64,000 nucleotides of DNA from an uncultured Phaeodactylibacter sp. (GCA_913057245.1 CAJXNH010000003.1:62001-126000); one strand, 5' to 3'. Shown: positions 52,824-61,975, numbered from the stretch's first letter. Notes: generated by a model not told the origin, from the letters alone. Numbers and translations are program-made.

Positions 52824-54167
52824 TTACTCCAGCAGGCTAGCCATAAATGTATTAAAATCTTTTTTGAATTCCGCATAGGCAGAGGTGGCGGGGCCATTGA
52901 ACCCGGTATGTATACGCTCTACTTCGCCGCTTTTGTTTAGAATGATCATGGTAGGATAGGCAATGACCTCAGAGAGCATCGGTAGCGCTGCTGCCGCTGA
53001 TGTCTTGTCAGCAGGTCCGGCAAGTGCGAGCTCATAACCCGGATCTAAATGGTATTTGAAACGCCGGATGGCCTCCATCGCTTTTTCCGGGTCTTCGTAG
53101 CGCTCAAAGGCCAGCCCGATAACCTCTAAATCTGCTTGTGGATGATCTGCCATATACGCTTTCAGGAATTCTGTTTCGTCCCGGCAGTTGGGGCACCACG
53201 TGCCGAGCAATTGCACAATGACCACTTTGCCTTCATAGCTCGCATCCGGGAAACGCAGGGTATCACCGGAAGGGGTGGGGAAGGCAAACTCAAGCGTAGA
53301 GTAGCCGGCCTTCAGCCCGGTCAGGCTATCGGGGTCGGCCAAGGTCGCCTCTGAATCTTTTTTTGCCGTCCAAAGGGTCTGAAAGTGCTTACCGGAACGG
53401 AAAGAGCCCAACAAACTGCCATCTTCCCGGATCCGGGCTTCAAACATAAAGGCATGAGCCCCGTCGAAACAGCTGAGGTAGACTTTGTCAGCCTGTACAC
53501 TACCTTCCAGAAAGCGGTAATCGCCTGTTTCGGTCATAAAAGTGCCGGTCAAAGCATTCCCATCCTGCTCCAGCTCTGCAACTGCCGGATACTGATCGCT
53601 TTCATCGCCCTCCACGCCAAAGGTCACCGCCCATTTGCCGCTAAGGTCCGTTTTAGGCGTTTTGCGCAACGTGGTAAAACGATGCCCTTTTCCGTGATAG
53701 CCCTTGAAAGGAATACGGTAGTCCTCCCCCCGGTTGTTGACAATCCATTCACCCTCCATGACATCTTCTTCGTAAATAGCTTCGATGCGGGAGTCGTAGA
53801 CTGGAAAATTGATCACGATGGTATCTTTCGCGGTAGCCCGGTCCAGCCCAATCGTAATGTCATCTACCCGGAACCGCTCGTCTCCGTTGATTAGCTCGAT
53901 GTAGAAATCCGTATCGTTGGTGTAGGTTACTTCAAAGTTGAAAGGGAGTTCGCCGTTCGTCACTTCTTCGAATTCTAGGTTGAGCTTTTCCGGGAGAGGC
54001 TCTCCGTCCGGGTTGGGGGTGACCAAATTGGGCTCCAGCTCCAGCACGCCACGCCAGGGACCGGGAGGCAGTGCCGAAAATTCATTTTCGACAACGATGC
54101 AGCCGCTGTGCTGTAACAGCATAACGGCCAGAATTAGCAGCTCGACAAGCCGGGAAGCGTTGTTCAT
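52824..54167 (-). CDS. TlpA-like thioredoxin-domain lipoprotein
   Basis: 447 residues from ATG 54167. Lipobox LLQHSGC. The N-terminal about 290 residues hold beta-rich repeats resembling a lipocalin/DUF4369-type substrate region (LSGKWAVTFGVEGDESDQYPAVAELEQDGNALTGTFM). A thioredoxin domain follows from about 300, with active site LLGTWCPNCRDETEF (WCPNC) and cis-Pro VIAYPTMIIL. It should be a periplasm-facing disulfide reductase. It is first in the unit with the TIR-TPR-SDR gene, although a periplasmic thioredoxin and a cytosolic TIR protein have no obvious joint task. Confidence 0.85.
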   Translation of the reverse strand: MNNASRLVELLILAVMLLQHSGCIVVENEFSALPPGPWRGVLELEPNLVTPNPDGEPLPEKLNLEFEEVTNGELPFNFEVTYTNDTDFYIELINGDERFRVDDITIGLDRATAKDTIVINFPVYDSRIEAIYEEDVMEGEWIVNNRGEDYRIPFKGYHGKGHRFTTLRKTPKTDLSGKWAVTFGVEGDESDQYPAVAELEQDGNALTGTFMTETGDYRFLEGSVQADKVYLSCFDGAHAFMFEARIREDGSLLGSFRSGKHFQTLWTAKKDSEATLADPDSLTGLKAGYSTLEFAFPTPSGDTLRFPDASYEGKVVIVQLLGTWCPNCRDETEFLKAYMADHPQADLEVIGLAFERYEDPEKAMEAIRRFKYHLDPGYELALAGPADKTSAAAALPMLSEVIAYPTMIILNKSGEVERIHTGFNGPATSAYAEFKKDFNTFMASLLE

Positions 54168-54285
54168 ATAATATTCAGGTTTGCTGGTTTTGCTTTTTAT
54201 ACTATACTCCATAATCGGTCAAAAGATACATTTTTAAGGCTCAAATGCTGATTTTTTCATTTTGTTGCCCGGAATCTTCCACGAT

Positions 54286-54813
54286 TTAGGATTTTGTTCC
54301 CTTGAAGTGGTCTTCCTTGTGCTTAAACAGCACATTGAAGCTGGTCAGGCTGCCGTAGATGCGGGTGATGTACTGCTGCAGGTTGACCTTCTCCTCGTCG
54401 CTCAGGTTGCTGCTGTTGATGCGTTGCTCCATTACGCGCAAGCGGTCGCGGACCATCACGATTTTATGGAAGAAACTTTCGATGGGCATCTCCTTAGCTT
54501 TTGCCGGATCGCCCGGCTCCAGTATGAGTTTGCCGCCTTCCCAGCGATTGCCCAGCTCTGTGATTTCCTGTAAATCTGAAAAATTGCGCAGGACTTTGAT
54601 CAGGGACTTTTCGATTTCATTGAAGGAGACCCCTTCTTCAGCCGGGACCGCCTCAATAATTTCCCATTTATCGTATTCCTTGCCGACCTGTTTGATGCCA
54701 TAAACCATAATCCATACATCGTAGGCCACTTTGTACAATCGGATGATGACGCCATCACCGTAGGCCGGGTGCTTGACCCGGGAGCCAATTCCAAGCAATT
54801 GTTGTTCAGCCAT
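54286..54813 (-). CDS. Conserved protein with N-terminal tudor/CarD-like segment, unknown function
   Basis: 175 residues, cytoplasmic. The first 50 residues (GIGSRVKHPAYGDGVIIRLYKVAYDVWIMVYG) resemble the small SH3/tudor-like barrels found in CarD and at the C-terminus of UvrD-type helicases (V-x-H-x-x-Y-G-x-G). The rest is helical (FNEIEKSLIKVLRNFSDLQEI, FFHKIVMVRDRLRVMEQRI), probably a four-helix or coiled-coil region. Its role is unknown; nucleic-acid or RNA polymerase contact would fit the barrel. It lies 11 bp after the symporter gene. Confidence 0.65.
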   Translation of the reverse strand: MAEQQLLGIGSRVKHPAYGDGVIIRLYKVAYDVWIMVYGIKQVGKEYDKWEIIEAVPAEEGVSFNEIEKSLIKVLRNFSDLQEITELGNRWEGGKLILEPGDPAKAKEMPIESFFHKIVMVRDRLRVMEQRINSSNLSDEEKVNLQQYITRIYGSLTSFNVLFKHKEDHFKGTKS

Positions 54814-54824
54814 GGGTATTAAAG

Positions 54825-56258
54825 TTATACAGTTTCAAGTTCTTCGAGCCGCTTTACATCCAGTTCCCCTTCTGTTTGGGCAATCAGTGTGGAAACCGTT
54901 GCATCCCCGGTCACATTCACGACCGTCCGGCACATATCCAAAATCCGGTCTACCGGGAAAATGATCGCAATCCAGACCGGGTTGAGCCCCACAGACTGCA
55001 GCACCACGATCATCATGACCAGGCCTGCACTGGGGACGGCAGCGGAGCCGATGGAAGCAAGCGTAGCGGTGAGAACGATTGTCAGCTGCTGCCCCAGGGT
55101 AAGGTCAACCAGATGCATCTGCGCCAAGAAGACCACCGCAATGGCCTGATAAAGGCTGGTGCCGTCCATATTAACGGTGGCGCCAATGGGCAGTACGAAG
55201 TTGGTCACATTTTGGGAGACCCCGATGTTATCCCGGACACATTCCATCGTCACGGGCAGGGTTGCGGCACTGGAGCTCGTTGAGAAAGCCAGAAACTGCG
55301 CCGGGCTGATACGCCGGAAAAATCCCCCGTAAGATAATTTCTTAACAAAAAAAGATGCGACGAGGGGATAAAAAACAAAAATCATAAATAACAGTCCTAT
55401 GAGGACGACCACAGAGTAACTGAGGAGACCTTTGAAGATTTCGATGACCTCTGCCGGTGTACTGGCCATTTTGGAAATCACCCCTGCCATTAGGGCAAAA
55501 ACGAAAAATGGGGCGGCCTCCATCACCACTTCAACCATTTTGAGGAAAACTTCATTAACGCCATCTATAAGCTGCCGTACCGGCTGTGCTTTTTCCTGAG
55601 GGATCAGCAGCAGCATGATGCCGAAGAAAATCCCAAAAAAGATGATTTGCAACATGCGCCCGGAATCAGTCAATGCGGCGAAGATGTTGTCGGGTACGAA
55701 GTCCACCAGGAATTGCAGCGGCCCGGCCTCTTTAAATTGTTCAGCGGCTTTCATCCGGGCTTCCACACCTTCGTCGCTCATTTCGGTTTTCATGGCCGCT
55801 TCTGCTTCGGCAACAAGGTCTGCATACTCTGGCTTGGAAAGGTAGCGCTCCCCGTCGAGTATCCGTCCGCCGGGCGTGCTTTCTGCCCATAATTCGTACT
55901 TGAGCCGGTTTTTGACCCGCTGCCCTTCGTCAATGTAGTCGCCAGGCTGGAACAAGTTCACCACCACCAATCCTACAGTAACCGCTGCTACCGTGGTGAT
56001 GACGTAGGCCAGTAAGGTTTTGGCGCCCATTCTGCCCAGTTTAGAAGGGTCGGGCAGGCCCGCTACGCCACCAATGATGGAAAACAGGACTAACGGTACA
56101 GCAATAAATTTCAACAAGCGGATAAAAATGGTGCCGAAGGGGTCAATCCAGTTTTGGGTAAAACTATTCCATCCCAGTGAACTGGAAACGAGAGAGTAAA
56201 TGATACCGGCGATAAGGCCGATGATGATCTTCCAGTGCAGCGGTAAGTTTTTTATCAT
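54825..56258 (-). CDS. Dicarboxylate/amino-acid:cation symporter (DAACS family, GltP/DctA-like)
   Basis: 477 residues with eight helices and two re-entrant loops. Family marks: FIRLLKFIAVPLVLFSIIGGVAGL, the Ser-rich HP1 tip FLAFSTSSSAATLPVTMECV, the NMDGTSLYQAIAVVFLAQ segment (NMDGT) and GSAAVPSAGLVMM in HP2. VDRILDMCRTVVNVTGDA is the substrate-binding helix, with Asp and Arg favouring acidic substrates. An inserted periplasmic loop of about 70 residues after helix 3 (LWAESTPGGRILDGERYLSKPEYADLV...) is longer than in E. coli GltP. It imports glutamate, aspartate or C4-dicarboxylates with H+ or Na+. Divergent from hemE. Confidence 0.93.
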   Translation of the reverse strand: MIKNLPLHWKIIIGLIAGIIYSLVSSSLGWNSFTQNWIDPFGTIFIRLLKFIAVPLVLFSIIGGVAGLPDPSKLGRMGAKTLLAYVITTVAAVTVGLVVVNLFQPGDYIDEGQRVKNRLKYELWAESTPGGRILDGERYLSKPEYADLVAEAEAAMKTEMSDEGVEARMKAAEQFKEAGPLQFLVDFVPDNIFAALTDSGRMLQIIFFGIFFGIMLLLIPQEKAQPVRQLIDGVNEVFLKMVEVVMEAAPFFVFALMAGVISKMASTPAEVIEIFKGLLSYSVVVLIGLLFMIFVFYPLVASFFVKKLSYGGFFRRISPAQFLAFSTSSSAATLPVTMECVRDNIGVSQNVTNFVLPIGATVNMDGTSLYQAIAVVFLAQMHLVDLTLGQQLTIVLTATLASIGSAAVPSAGLVMMIVVLQSVGLNPVWIAIIFPVDRILDMCRTVVNVTGDATVSTLIAQTEGELDVKRLEELETV

Positions 56259-56328
56259 AATCGTGTAAGGTCAGGTAGTTGAAGCCCCCAAATTAGACAT
56301 TTTATAGCAAGCAAAATAAAAATTTGGC

Positions 56329-56336
56329 TAAGTTTG
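56329..56336 (+). promoter_or_regulatory. Candidate -7 element directly before hemE
   Basis: TAAGTTTG ends 4 bp before the ATG at 56341. If used, transcription would start at about the start codon and give a leaderless hemE mRNA. The -33 TTG is missing. Confidence 0.4.
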
Positions 56337-56340
56337 CCGC

Positions 56341-57372
56341 ATGAGCACAAAGAATGACCTCTTTCTAAGAACCGCTCGCGGAGAAGCGGTAGAACGCCCC
56401 CCGGTATGGCTAATGCGGCAGGCGGGGCGCATCCTGCCACAGTACCGTGCGATCCGCAACCGGCTTTCCGGCTTCAAAGAGTTAGTGGAAACACCGGAAC
56501 TTGCTGCTGAAGTGACTATCCAGCCCGTAGACGAGCTCAATGTGGACGCTGCGATCATCTTTTCTGACATTCTGGTCATCCCCGAAGCGATGGGGCTGCC
56601 CTATGAAATGGTGGAGAAGCGCGGCCCCTTGTTCCCGGAAGTAATCAAGAGCGAGGCGGACGTTCAAAAGCTGACAAGCGGTGCCGATGCAGCGGCTGAA
56701 CTGCAATATGTTTACGATGCCGTGGCGCTCACGCGGCAGGAACTGGACGGCCGGGTGCCCCTCATCGGGTTCTCAGGTGCGCCCTGGACGCTGCTGGCGT
56801 ACATGGTGGAAGGCAGTGGCAGCAAGACGTTCTCAAAAGCCAAAAAGCTGCTTTATACGAACCCTAAGCTTGCCCATCAATTGCTGGAGAAGATTTCGGA
56901 AACGATCATAGCTTATCTCAAACTGAAGGTCGAAAGCGGCGCGCAGCTCGTGCAGGTATTCGACTCTTGGGCCGGTATTCTTAGCCCGGCGCAGTACCGG
57001 GAGTTTGCGTTGCCTTATATAAAGGTGATCGCAGAATCTATTACTGATGTTCCGGTTACTGTATTTTCGAAGGGCGCCTGGTTTGTCTACGAAGACCTTG
57101 GACAGCTGGATTGTCAGGTAGTTGGGTTGGATTGGAATACGCCCCCTGAGCTTGCCCGCGAGTGGGTAGGCCCTGGAAAAATATTGCAGGGTAACCTGGA
57201 CCCTTGTCAGTTGTACGCTCCGCCTGAGGAAGTGGCGAAGGCAGCCGTAGCTATGCTGGACCGCTATGGCAGGGGGCATATTGCCAACCTGGGGCATGGT
57301 GTTTATCCGGATACGCCTCTTGAAGGTGTTAAGGCATTTGTCAACGCGGTCCGGGCCTATCGGTACAAATAA
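56341..57372 (+). CDS. hemE: Uroporphyrinogen decarboxylase
   Basis: 343 residues, standard length. It converts uroporphyrinogen III to coproporphyrinogen III in heme synthesis. The N-terminal signature [17 protein letters not shown] holds the substrate-binding Arg pair, [29 protein letters not shown] holds the catalytic Asp, and [16 protein letters not shown] is the second signature. [11 protein letters not shown] and the C-terminal [11 protein letters not shown] (active-site His) complete the set. Together with hemH at the left end it shows protoheme synthesis via the classical branch. Confidence 0.97.
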   Translation: MSTKNDLFLRTARGEAVERPPVWLMRQAGRILPQYRAIRNRLSGFKELVETPELAAEVTIQPVDELNVDAAIIFSDILVIPEAMGLPYEMVEKRGPLFPEVIKSEADVQKLTSGADAAAELQYVYDAVALTRQELDGRVPLIGFSGAPWTLLAYMVEGSGSKTFSKAKKLLYTNPKLAHQLLEKISETIIAYLKLKVESGAQLVQVFDSWAGILSPAQYREFALPYIKVIAESITDVPVTVFSKGAWFVYEDLGQLDCQVVGLDWNTPPELAREWVGPGKILQGNLDPCQLYAPPEEVAKAAVAMLDRYGRGHIANLGHGVYPDTPLEGVKAFVNAVRAYRYK

Positions 57373-57600
57373 GTATCTGGTTTTTTATTAGATTTGCCCC
57401 CGTGCGCATTATTTTGGATGCGTTTTTACGACAGGCAAAGCTGGATAGATAGGCTTTTTATGATCGTATACCGCTGACAATCAATACACTGTCTGTTTGC
57501 AGCAAGGTGCTTTTACCGTTGCTCAACAGTGGTGCGACCCCCGAAAACCTTTTGTGTTGCTGTTACAGCGAAAACTAATCATCATCCAAAAAGCAACTGA
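57373..57600. other. Intergenic region before accD
   Basis: 228 bp without a supported gene. A TAGATTTG element at 57389-57396 fits TAnnTTTG but lacks TTG at 19 nt and would give a leader of about 200 nt for accD. No hairpin terminator for hemE is obvious. No tRNA or known riboswitch motif is seen. Confidence 0.5.
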
Positions 57601-58479
57601 ATGGGCTGGTTTAAACGACTCAAAGATGGCATTCAAACCGCCACACGAAATAAAAAGGACACCCCTGAAGGACTATGGTATAAATGCCGGCGCTGTAAGG
57701 AAACGTCTACCGTTAAGGAATTGAAGGACAACTTCTTTAAATGCCCGCATTGCAACTTCCATGTCCGTTTGCGCTCCTACGATTACTTCGGCCTGATTTT
57801 CGATGGTCAGTATGAGGAGCTGTATGAAGATTTGCGCTCCAAGGACTTCCTGAACTTCACGGACCTCAAGCCTTACACAGAGCGCCTGGAAGATGCTAAA
57901 GACAAAACTGGCCTCACGGATGCGGTAGCTGTAGCGAAAGGAAAAGTCAACCGCCGTTCTCTGGTGATTGCGGCGATGGATTTCAAGTTTATCGGCGGGT
58001 CTATGGGCTCCGTTGTGGGGGAAAAGATCGCGCTGGCGATTGACCACTGCATCGAGCACCGCATTCCTTTTCTGATGATTTCCAAGTCAGGTGGTGCCCG
58101 TATGATGGAGTCGGCTTTCTCGCTGATGCAAATGGCGAAGACTTCAGCCAAGCTTACCCAGCTGGCGAGGGCTAAAGTACCTTATTTCTCTTTGATGACG
58201 GACCCGACCACGGGTGGGGTAACGGCTTCCTTTGCCATGCTTGGCGATATCAATTTTGCAGAGCCGGAAGCATTGATTGGTTTTGCGGGCCCCCGGGTCA
58301 TTAAAGAGACCATCAAAAAGGAGTTGCCGGAAGGCTTCCAAACTTCGGAGTTCCTTTTGGAGCATGGCTTCCTGGATTTTATCGTTGACCGTAAGGATCT
58401 GAAAGAGGTGATTTCCGACCTACTGTATTTCTTCGAAAAGCCACCTGCCAACCCGGTTACTGAAGATGAGCAGCAATAG
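57601..58479 (+). CDS. accD: Acetyl-CoA carboxylase carboxyltransferase subunit beta
   Basis: 292 residues. Transfers the carboxyl group from biotin to acetyl-CoA, forming malonyl-CoA for fatty acid synthesis, together with AccA (not in this window). The N-terminal Cys4 zinc ribbon is intact (C29, C32, C48, C51 in WYKCRRCKE and FKCPHCNFH). The crotonase-type core has [27 protein letters not shown], and [20 protein letters not shown] with the [12 protein letters not shown] oxyanion block. The stop lies 14 bp inside the cupin gene. Confidence 0.97.
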   Translation: MGWFKRLKDGIQTATRNKKDTPEGLWYKCRRCKETSTVKELKDNFFKCPHCNFHVRLRSYDYFGLIFDGQYEELYEDLRSKDFLNFTDLKPYTERLEDAKDKTGLTDAVAVAKGKVNRRSLVIAAMDFKFIGGSMGSVVGEKIALAIDHCIEHRIPFLMISKSGGARMMESAFSLMQMAKTSAKLTQLARAKVPYFSLMTDPTTGGVTASFAMLGDINFAEPEALIGFAGPRVIKETIKKELPEGFQTSEFLLEHGFLDFIVDRKDLKEVISDLLYFFEKPPANPVTEDEQQ

Positions 58480-58798
58480 TTTTCTACGCCTGAACGAAGA
58501 TATCCGTGAAAAGGAGCTGGTGCCTGGCTTCACCGCGCGCCTTATTCATACGGATGAAATGACTATCGGTCATGTACAGGCTCAACGGGGGAGTGTCCTG
58601 CCTGAGCATCAGCACCCGCATCAGCAGGTTACCAACGTGATCTCCGGAAAGCTTTCAATGACTGTCGCCGGTGAGACGAAGGTCTGTGAAGCCGGAGATG
58701 CCGTGGTGATTCCCGGTAACACTCCACATTCAGCGGAGGCGCTTACGGATTGTTACCTGATTGATGTTTTTCACCCGGTACGGGAGGATTATGAGTAG
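58466..58798 (+). CDS. Small cupin-domain protein
   Basis: 110 residues, a single cupin barrel. Metal-ligand motif 1 reads [16 protein letters not shown] (H-x-H plus Gln/Glu position) and motif 2 is [17 protein letters not shown] with a His. It could bind Fe, Mn or Zn. It matches the pectin-degradation/KdgF-like small cupins in shape, but the function is undefined. The start overlaps accD by 14 bp in another frame, so translation is probably coupled. The palindromic repeat array begins 52 bp after its stop. Confidence 0.8.
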   Translation: MSSNSFLRLNEDIREKELVPGFTARLIHTDEMTIGHVQAQRGSVLPEHQHPHQQVTNVISGKLSMTVAGETKVCEAGDAVVIPGNTPHSAEALTDCYLIDVFHPVREDYE

Positions 58799-58850
58799 GC
58801 TTGGGCTGGGGTTGTGCTGTTTTCTTTTTGATTTTATACTTGTCCTGACG

Positions 58851-58883
58851 CACTAGCTCCGCACCTATGGCGCGGAGCTAGTG
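58851..58883. terminator. 12-bp perfect hairpin at the edge of the repeat array
   Basis: CACTAGCTCCGC (58851-58862) pairs perfectly with GCGGAGCTAGTG (58872-58883) around a 9-nt loop. It is the outer part of repeat copy 1 and follows the accD-cupin unit, so it may also act as that unit's terminator. Confidence 0.6.
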
Positions 58884-59736
58884 CTATGCCTTAGGTTTGT
58901 GCCCCTAATGGGGCATTGAAATGGCATAGCTGAGTTGAACACCAAGCAGTGCTTATTTTCAATTCGCTTTTTAAACTCAAGGGAACCTTTTCAAGTCCCG
59001 TTAGGGCTGTATGTGGGTAACCTCCAATCTGCAACCGCTTTCCCCGCGCCGTAGGTGCAGAATATGCCTCCCAAAAAGACCTGCTAATCAACTGAGCGGC
59101 GTTATCGTGTACATGCCTTGAGTAACTCACATTCCGCACCTAACGGCGCGGAGCCGGAGCGATGCCTTGGGGTTACCCATATTTTGCCCCTAGCGGGGCA
59201 TTGCACTAGTAGCGTTTCGTCCTATTGAAGGGGAGCAGGGGCTATGGCCAGTGCGCCTTTTTGCTCAGGCGAACGTGTAGGCACTCCCTTGGAGTCCCGT
59301 TAGGGCTGTATGTGGGTAACCACCAATCTGCTGCCGCTTTCCCCGCGCCGTAGGTGCGGAATGTGCCTTTGTCGAAAGGTCTGGTGCTAAGCGTGAGTAA
59401 GGTGGTGGAGTTCTCACCGTAATCGCCTGCAGCAGCGTCCAGCAGCTCACATTTCGCACCTACGGCGCGAGTCCGTGCGACACTTTATAGTTACCGACAT
59501 TTTGCCCCTAAAGGGGCATTGGGTCGGGCAGCGCTCGGCCACAGCTAAACCATAGGGGCTCTGTCTAAGCCCTCTTTTGGAACTCAGGGAACAAGTATTG
59601 AAGGCCTTGATGTCCCGCCAAGGACCATCCGTAGCCCCCCTAATCCTATTGCCGCGCCCCAAAGCTCCGCTAGGAGCTGTATGTGGGTAACCACCAATCT
59701 GCTGCCGCTTCCCCGCGCCGTAGGTGCGGAATGTGC
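58851..59736. repeat. REP/BIME-like array: six copies of a ~75-bp palindromic element in alternating orientation
   Basis: Copies lie at 58851-58918 (-), 58994-59068 (+), 59126-59203 (-), 59293-59367 (+), 59446-59521 (-) and 59663-59736 (+). Orientation is defined by the order: short hairpin, the core TATGTGGGTAACC, then the palindrome CCGCGCC-GTA-GGTGCGG followed by AATGTG. Minus copies are read as reverse complements and show TATGGGTAACC plus the same end palindrome. Spacers of 57-141 nt are unlike one another. The short hairpin is conserved as a stem, not as a sequence: AGTCCC/GGGCT in two plus copies, AGCTCC/GGAGCT in the last, and GCCCC/GGGGC with loops TAAT, TAGC and TAAA in minus copies. 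No gene is supported inside. No transposase is nearby. Confidence 0.8.
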
Positions 59737-59777
59737 ATCGTGGATAACCCAAGCGTCCAACCTCATGCTACCGTCAC

Positions 59778-60917
59778 CTACTCCCCAAACGGATTACTAA
59801 ACGCCGGATTATTTACAAAGCTCGTATCTGTCAGCATATTCAGGAAGGCGATCATAGCTTGCTTCTCTTCTTCAGACAGAGAGAAGGGTTGGATATTCGG
59901 GTCTTCGTTGGCAACGCCGTGCCCACCTTCTGCATAGGAATCCAGTACTTCCTCAAGGGTGGCAAAGCGCCCATCGTGCATGTACGGGGCAGTGAGCGCG
60001 ATATTACGTAAGGTTGGTGCCCGGAACTTACCATTGTCGTAAATATTTCCAGTCACCTCTCCAAAGCCTTTGTCCGGGAAGCTTTCCAGGTCTTCCACAT
60101 CAGAGATACCATTGTTGAAGAAGTTGTTTTCTGTGAAAAGGGAACTGCCGTGACAGTGCGAGCAGCCCGGGTGCTCCTGAGTAGGCAGAGCCTGCTCAAC
60201 AAAAAACAGGTCACGCCCCATTTGCTCTTCTTCCGTTGGCCAGCCCTGCTGTGCCCATACCACCTGATCAAAGCGGGACTGATAGCTGACCATCGTCCGC
60301 TCAAACTGGGCGATGGCTTTTACGGCTAATTCCCGGTCGATTTCACTAGCATACTCAATACCAAAGGCTTCCCGGAACTTTGCCGGATAATCCGGGTGGT
60401 TGCGCAGTTTCTCTTCCACTACGTCCCAAGACTCGTCCATCTCCCGGTGGTCTTCGATAGGTACCAGAGCCTGCTCTTCCAGCGTGGCGGAACGGCCATC
60501 CCAGAAAAAGCCCCGTGGGTTGAAAGCGAGGTTGACCAAAGGCATTGAATTACGTACCCCCAACTGACCGTCTATCCCAATGCTGACGGCAGCTCCGTCC
60601 GTAAAACTCATTTCCTGAAAGTGACAGCTGCCACAGGAAATCGTGCTGTCGCGTGAAAGGATGGGATCATAAAACAGCATGCGGCCCAGTGCAATGCCTT
60701 CTTCCGTCATCGGGTTGTCCGGCGGGATGATAGGATTGGGGAAATGATCGGGCAGATAGTCAAAGGAATAGTCCGTCGGGTCGTAATCCGCCAGTATCGG
60801 TTCTTCCTGCGGGCAGTTATCGCATACGGTAGGATCACCGGTGTTATCTTCCTGACAGGCACTGAAAAGGGTCAGGGTGAGTAGAGCAAGAAAAAGGGGT
60901 AGCGCAGGTATTCTCAT
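59778..60917 (-). CDS. Diheme cytochrome c peroxidase / MbnH-like lipoprotein (B)
   Basis: 379 residues. Lipobox LTLFSAC. Two heme c sites: CGSCH (ISCGSCHFQEMSFTDG) and CSHCH (HPGCSHCHGSSLFT). Between and after them lie the usual CcpA/MauG-family blocks: GRMLFYDPILSRDSTIS, NSMPLVNLAFNPRGFFWDGRSATLEEQA, FRAPTLRNIALTAPYMHDGRFATLEEVLD. An extra Cys pair (VCDNC) lies in the N-terminal spacer. It is the last gene of a unit with a second peroxidase and two MbnP-like genes; its start overlaps the previous stop by 4 bp. Given that context an MbnH-like role (oxidising a partner protein) is as likely as peroxide removal. Confidence 0.85.
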   Translation of the reverse strand: MRIPALPLFLALLTLTLFSACQEDNTGDPTVCDNCPQEEPILADYDPTDYSFDYLPDHFPNPIIPPDNPMTEEGIALGRMLFYDPILSRDSTISCGSCHFQEMSFTDGAAVSIGIDGQLGVRNSMPLVNLAFNPRGFFWDGRSATLEEQALVPIEDHREMDESWDVVEEKLRNHPDYPAKFREAFGIEYASEIDRELAVKAIAQFERTMVSYQSRFDQVVWAQQGWPTEEEQMGRDLFFVEQALPTQEHPGCSHCHGSSLFTENNFFNNGISDVEDLESFPDKGFGEVTGNIYDNGKFRAPTLRNIALTAPYMHDGRFATLEEVLDSYAEGGHGVANEDPNIQPFSLSEEEKQAMIAFLNMLTDTSFVNNPAFSNPFGE

Positions 60918-61975
60918 TGTAGCAGAGCTTTTTGATCGGACAATTTACGAACAAATGAAGTATCGGTCAGGGTTCCCAGGAAAGCGATTAAAGCCCGCTT
61001 GTCCCGGTCACTGAAGTGTAATTTTCTGATTTTAGGGTCTACATTAAGCCCGGGGTGCCCCCCGCTGTCATAGTGCTCAATGACTTCCTCAAGGGTGGCA
61101 AAGCGCCCATCGTGCATGTAGGGCGCCGTAAGGGTAATGTTACGCAGGCTGGGTACTCTGAAGCGGCCGTTGTCATATTTTACGCCCGTTACGGCACCAC
61201 GCCCGGCATCCGGATAGTGATAAGGAGCCAGCTCCTGTTGCACACCATTATTCATATAGGTCTGATCGGTGAACAGGGGTGGCGTATGGCAATGCCCGCA
61301 CTCGCCATCCGGCAGGTCTTCTGAAGAATCAAAAAAGATATGCTTGCCGTGCAGTTCCAAATCCGTGTAAGCTGCTTCCCCCCGCATCACACTATCGTAC
61401 TTGCTTTCGCTGCTGATCAGGCTCCGCTGAAAGTGCGCCAGGGCATGGACAACTGTCTGCTGTGCGATGCCTTTTCCAAACACCTTCTCAAAGTAGACGG
61501 GATAGTCCGGATGCGCTTCCAAACGGGACAACACCGTAGCCCAGTCGCTGCCCAGTTCATTGGGATTGATGACCGGGTGCAAGGCTTGTTCCTCAAGGGT
61601 GGGGGAGCGGCCGTCCCAAAACAGCCCCTCGGTTATCCAGGCCAGATTGACCAGGGAAGGTGCATTGCGGGTGCCTTCGCGCTTATCAACGCCCATTGCG
61701 ATCGCTTTGCCATCGGTGAAGGCTCGCTCCGGCAGGTGGCAGCTGCTACAGGAAAGCGTGGAATCTTTGGAAATGATGGGATCGAAAAATAGCATTTGCC
61801 CCAATGCAGCCTTATCCGGGCTATATGGGTTCGCTGCATAGTCCACCAACTGCACAAAGTGAGCGGGTCCTTGCAAAGGAGTTTCCTTCACTGAAGCAGC
61901 CGGATCAGTGGTACATTGAGGCAGACTGAATAACAGTAAAGCTGCCCCGATCATATGCCAGGGGCGTTTTGTCAT
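60914..61975 (-). CDS. Diheme cytochrome c peroxidase / MbnH-like lipoprotein (A)
   Basis: 353 residues. Lipobox LLFSLPQC. Heme sites CSSCH (LSCSSCHLPERAFTDG) and CGHCH (GECGHCHTPPLFT). The same family blocks occur as in its neighbour (GQMLFFDPIISKDSTLS, NAPSLVNLAWITEGLFWDGRSPTLEEQA, RVPSLRNITLTAPYMHDGRFATLEEVIE), so the two are ancient paralogues. Its ATG abuts the stop TAA of the MbnP-like gene with no spacing, and its own stop overlaps the next start. Such tight packing points to equimolar production of MbnP-like protein and the two heme enzymes. Confidence 0.85.
   Translation of the reverse strand: MTKRPWHMIGAALLLFSLPQCTTDPAASVKETPLQGPAHFVQLVDYAANPYSPDKAALGQMLFFDPIISKDSTLSCSSCHLPERAFTDGKAIAMGVDKREGTRNAPSLVNLAWITEGLFWDGRSPTLEEQALHPVINPNELGSDWATVLSRLEAHPDYPVYFEKVFGKGIAQQTVVHALAHFQRSLISSESKYDSVMRGEAAYTDLELHGKHIFFDSSEDLPDGECGHCHTPPLFTDQTYMNNGVQQELAPYHYPDAGRGAVTGVKYDNGRFRVPSLRNITLTAPYMHDGRFATLEEVIEHYDSGGHPGLNVDPKIRKLHFSDRDKRALIAFLGTLTDTSFVRKLSDQKALLQ

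Noticed and set aside
57497-57724. Open frame overlapping the start of accD
   Set aside because: It runs through the accD zinc-ribbon region in another frame and shows no protein-like composition or family match.
58851-59736. CRISPR array
   Set aside because: Repeat units alternate in orientation, are about 75 bp and imperfect, and spacers range from 57 to 141 nt. No cas genes are present.
58891-59766. Several minus-strand open frames across the repeat array that translate to recurring SAPTARGKR-QIGGYPHTAL peptides
   Set aside because: They are translations of the repeated palindromic element itself. They differ in frame context, have no family resemblance and no promoter, and the DNA-level conservation follows hairpins rather than codons.
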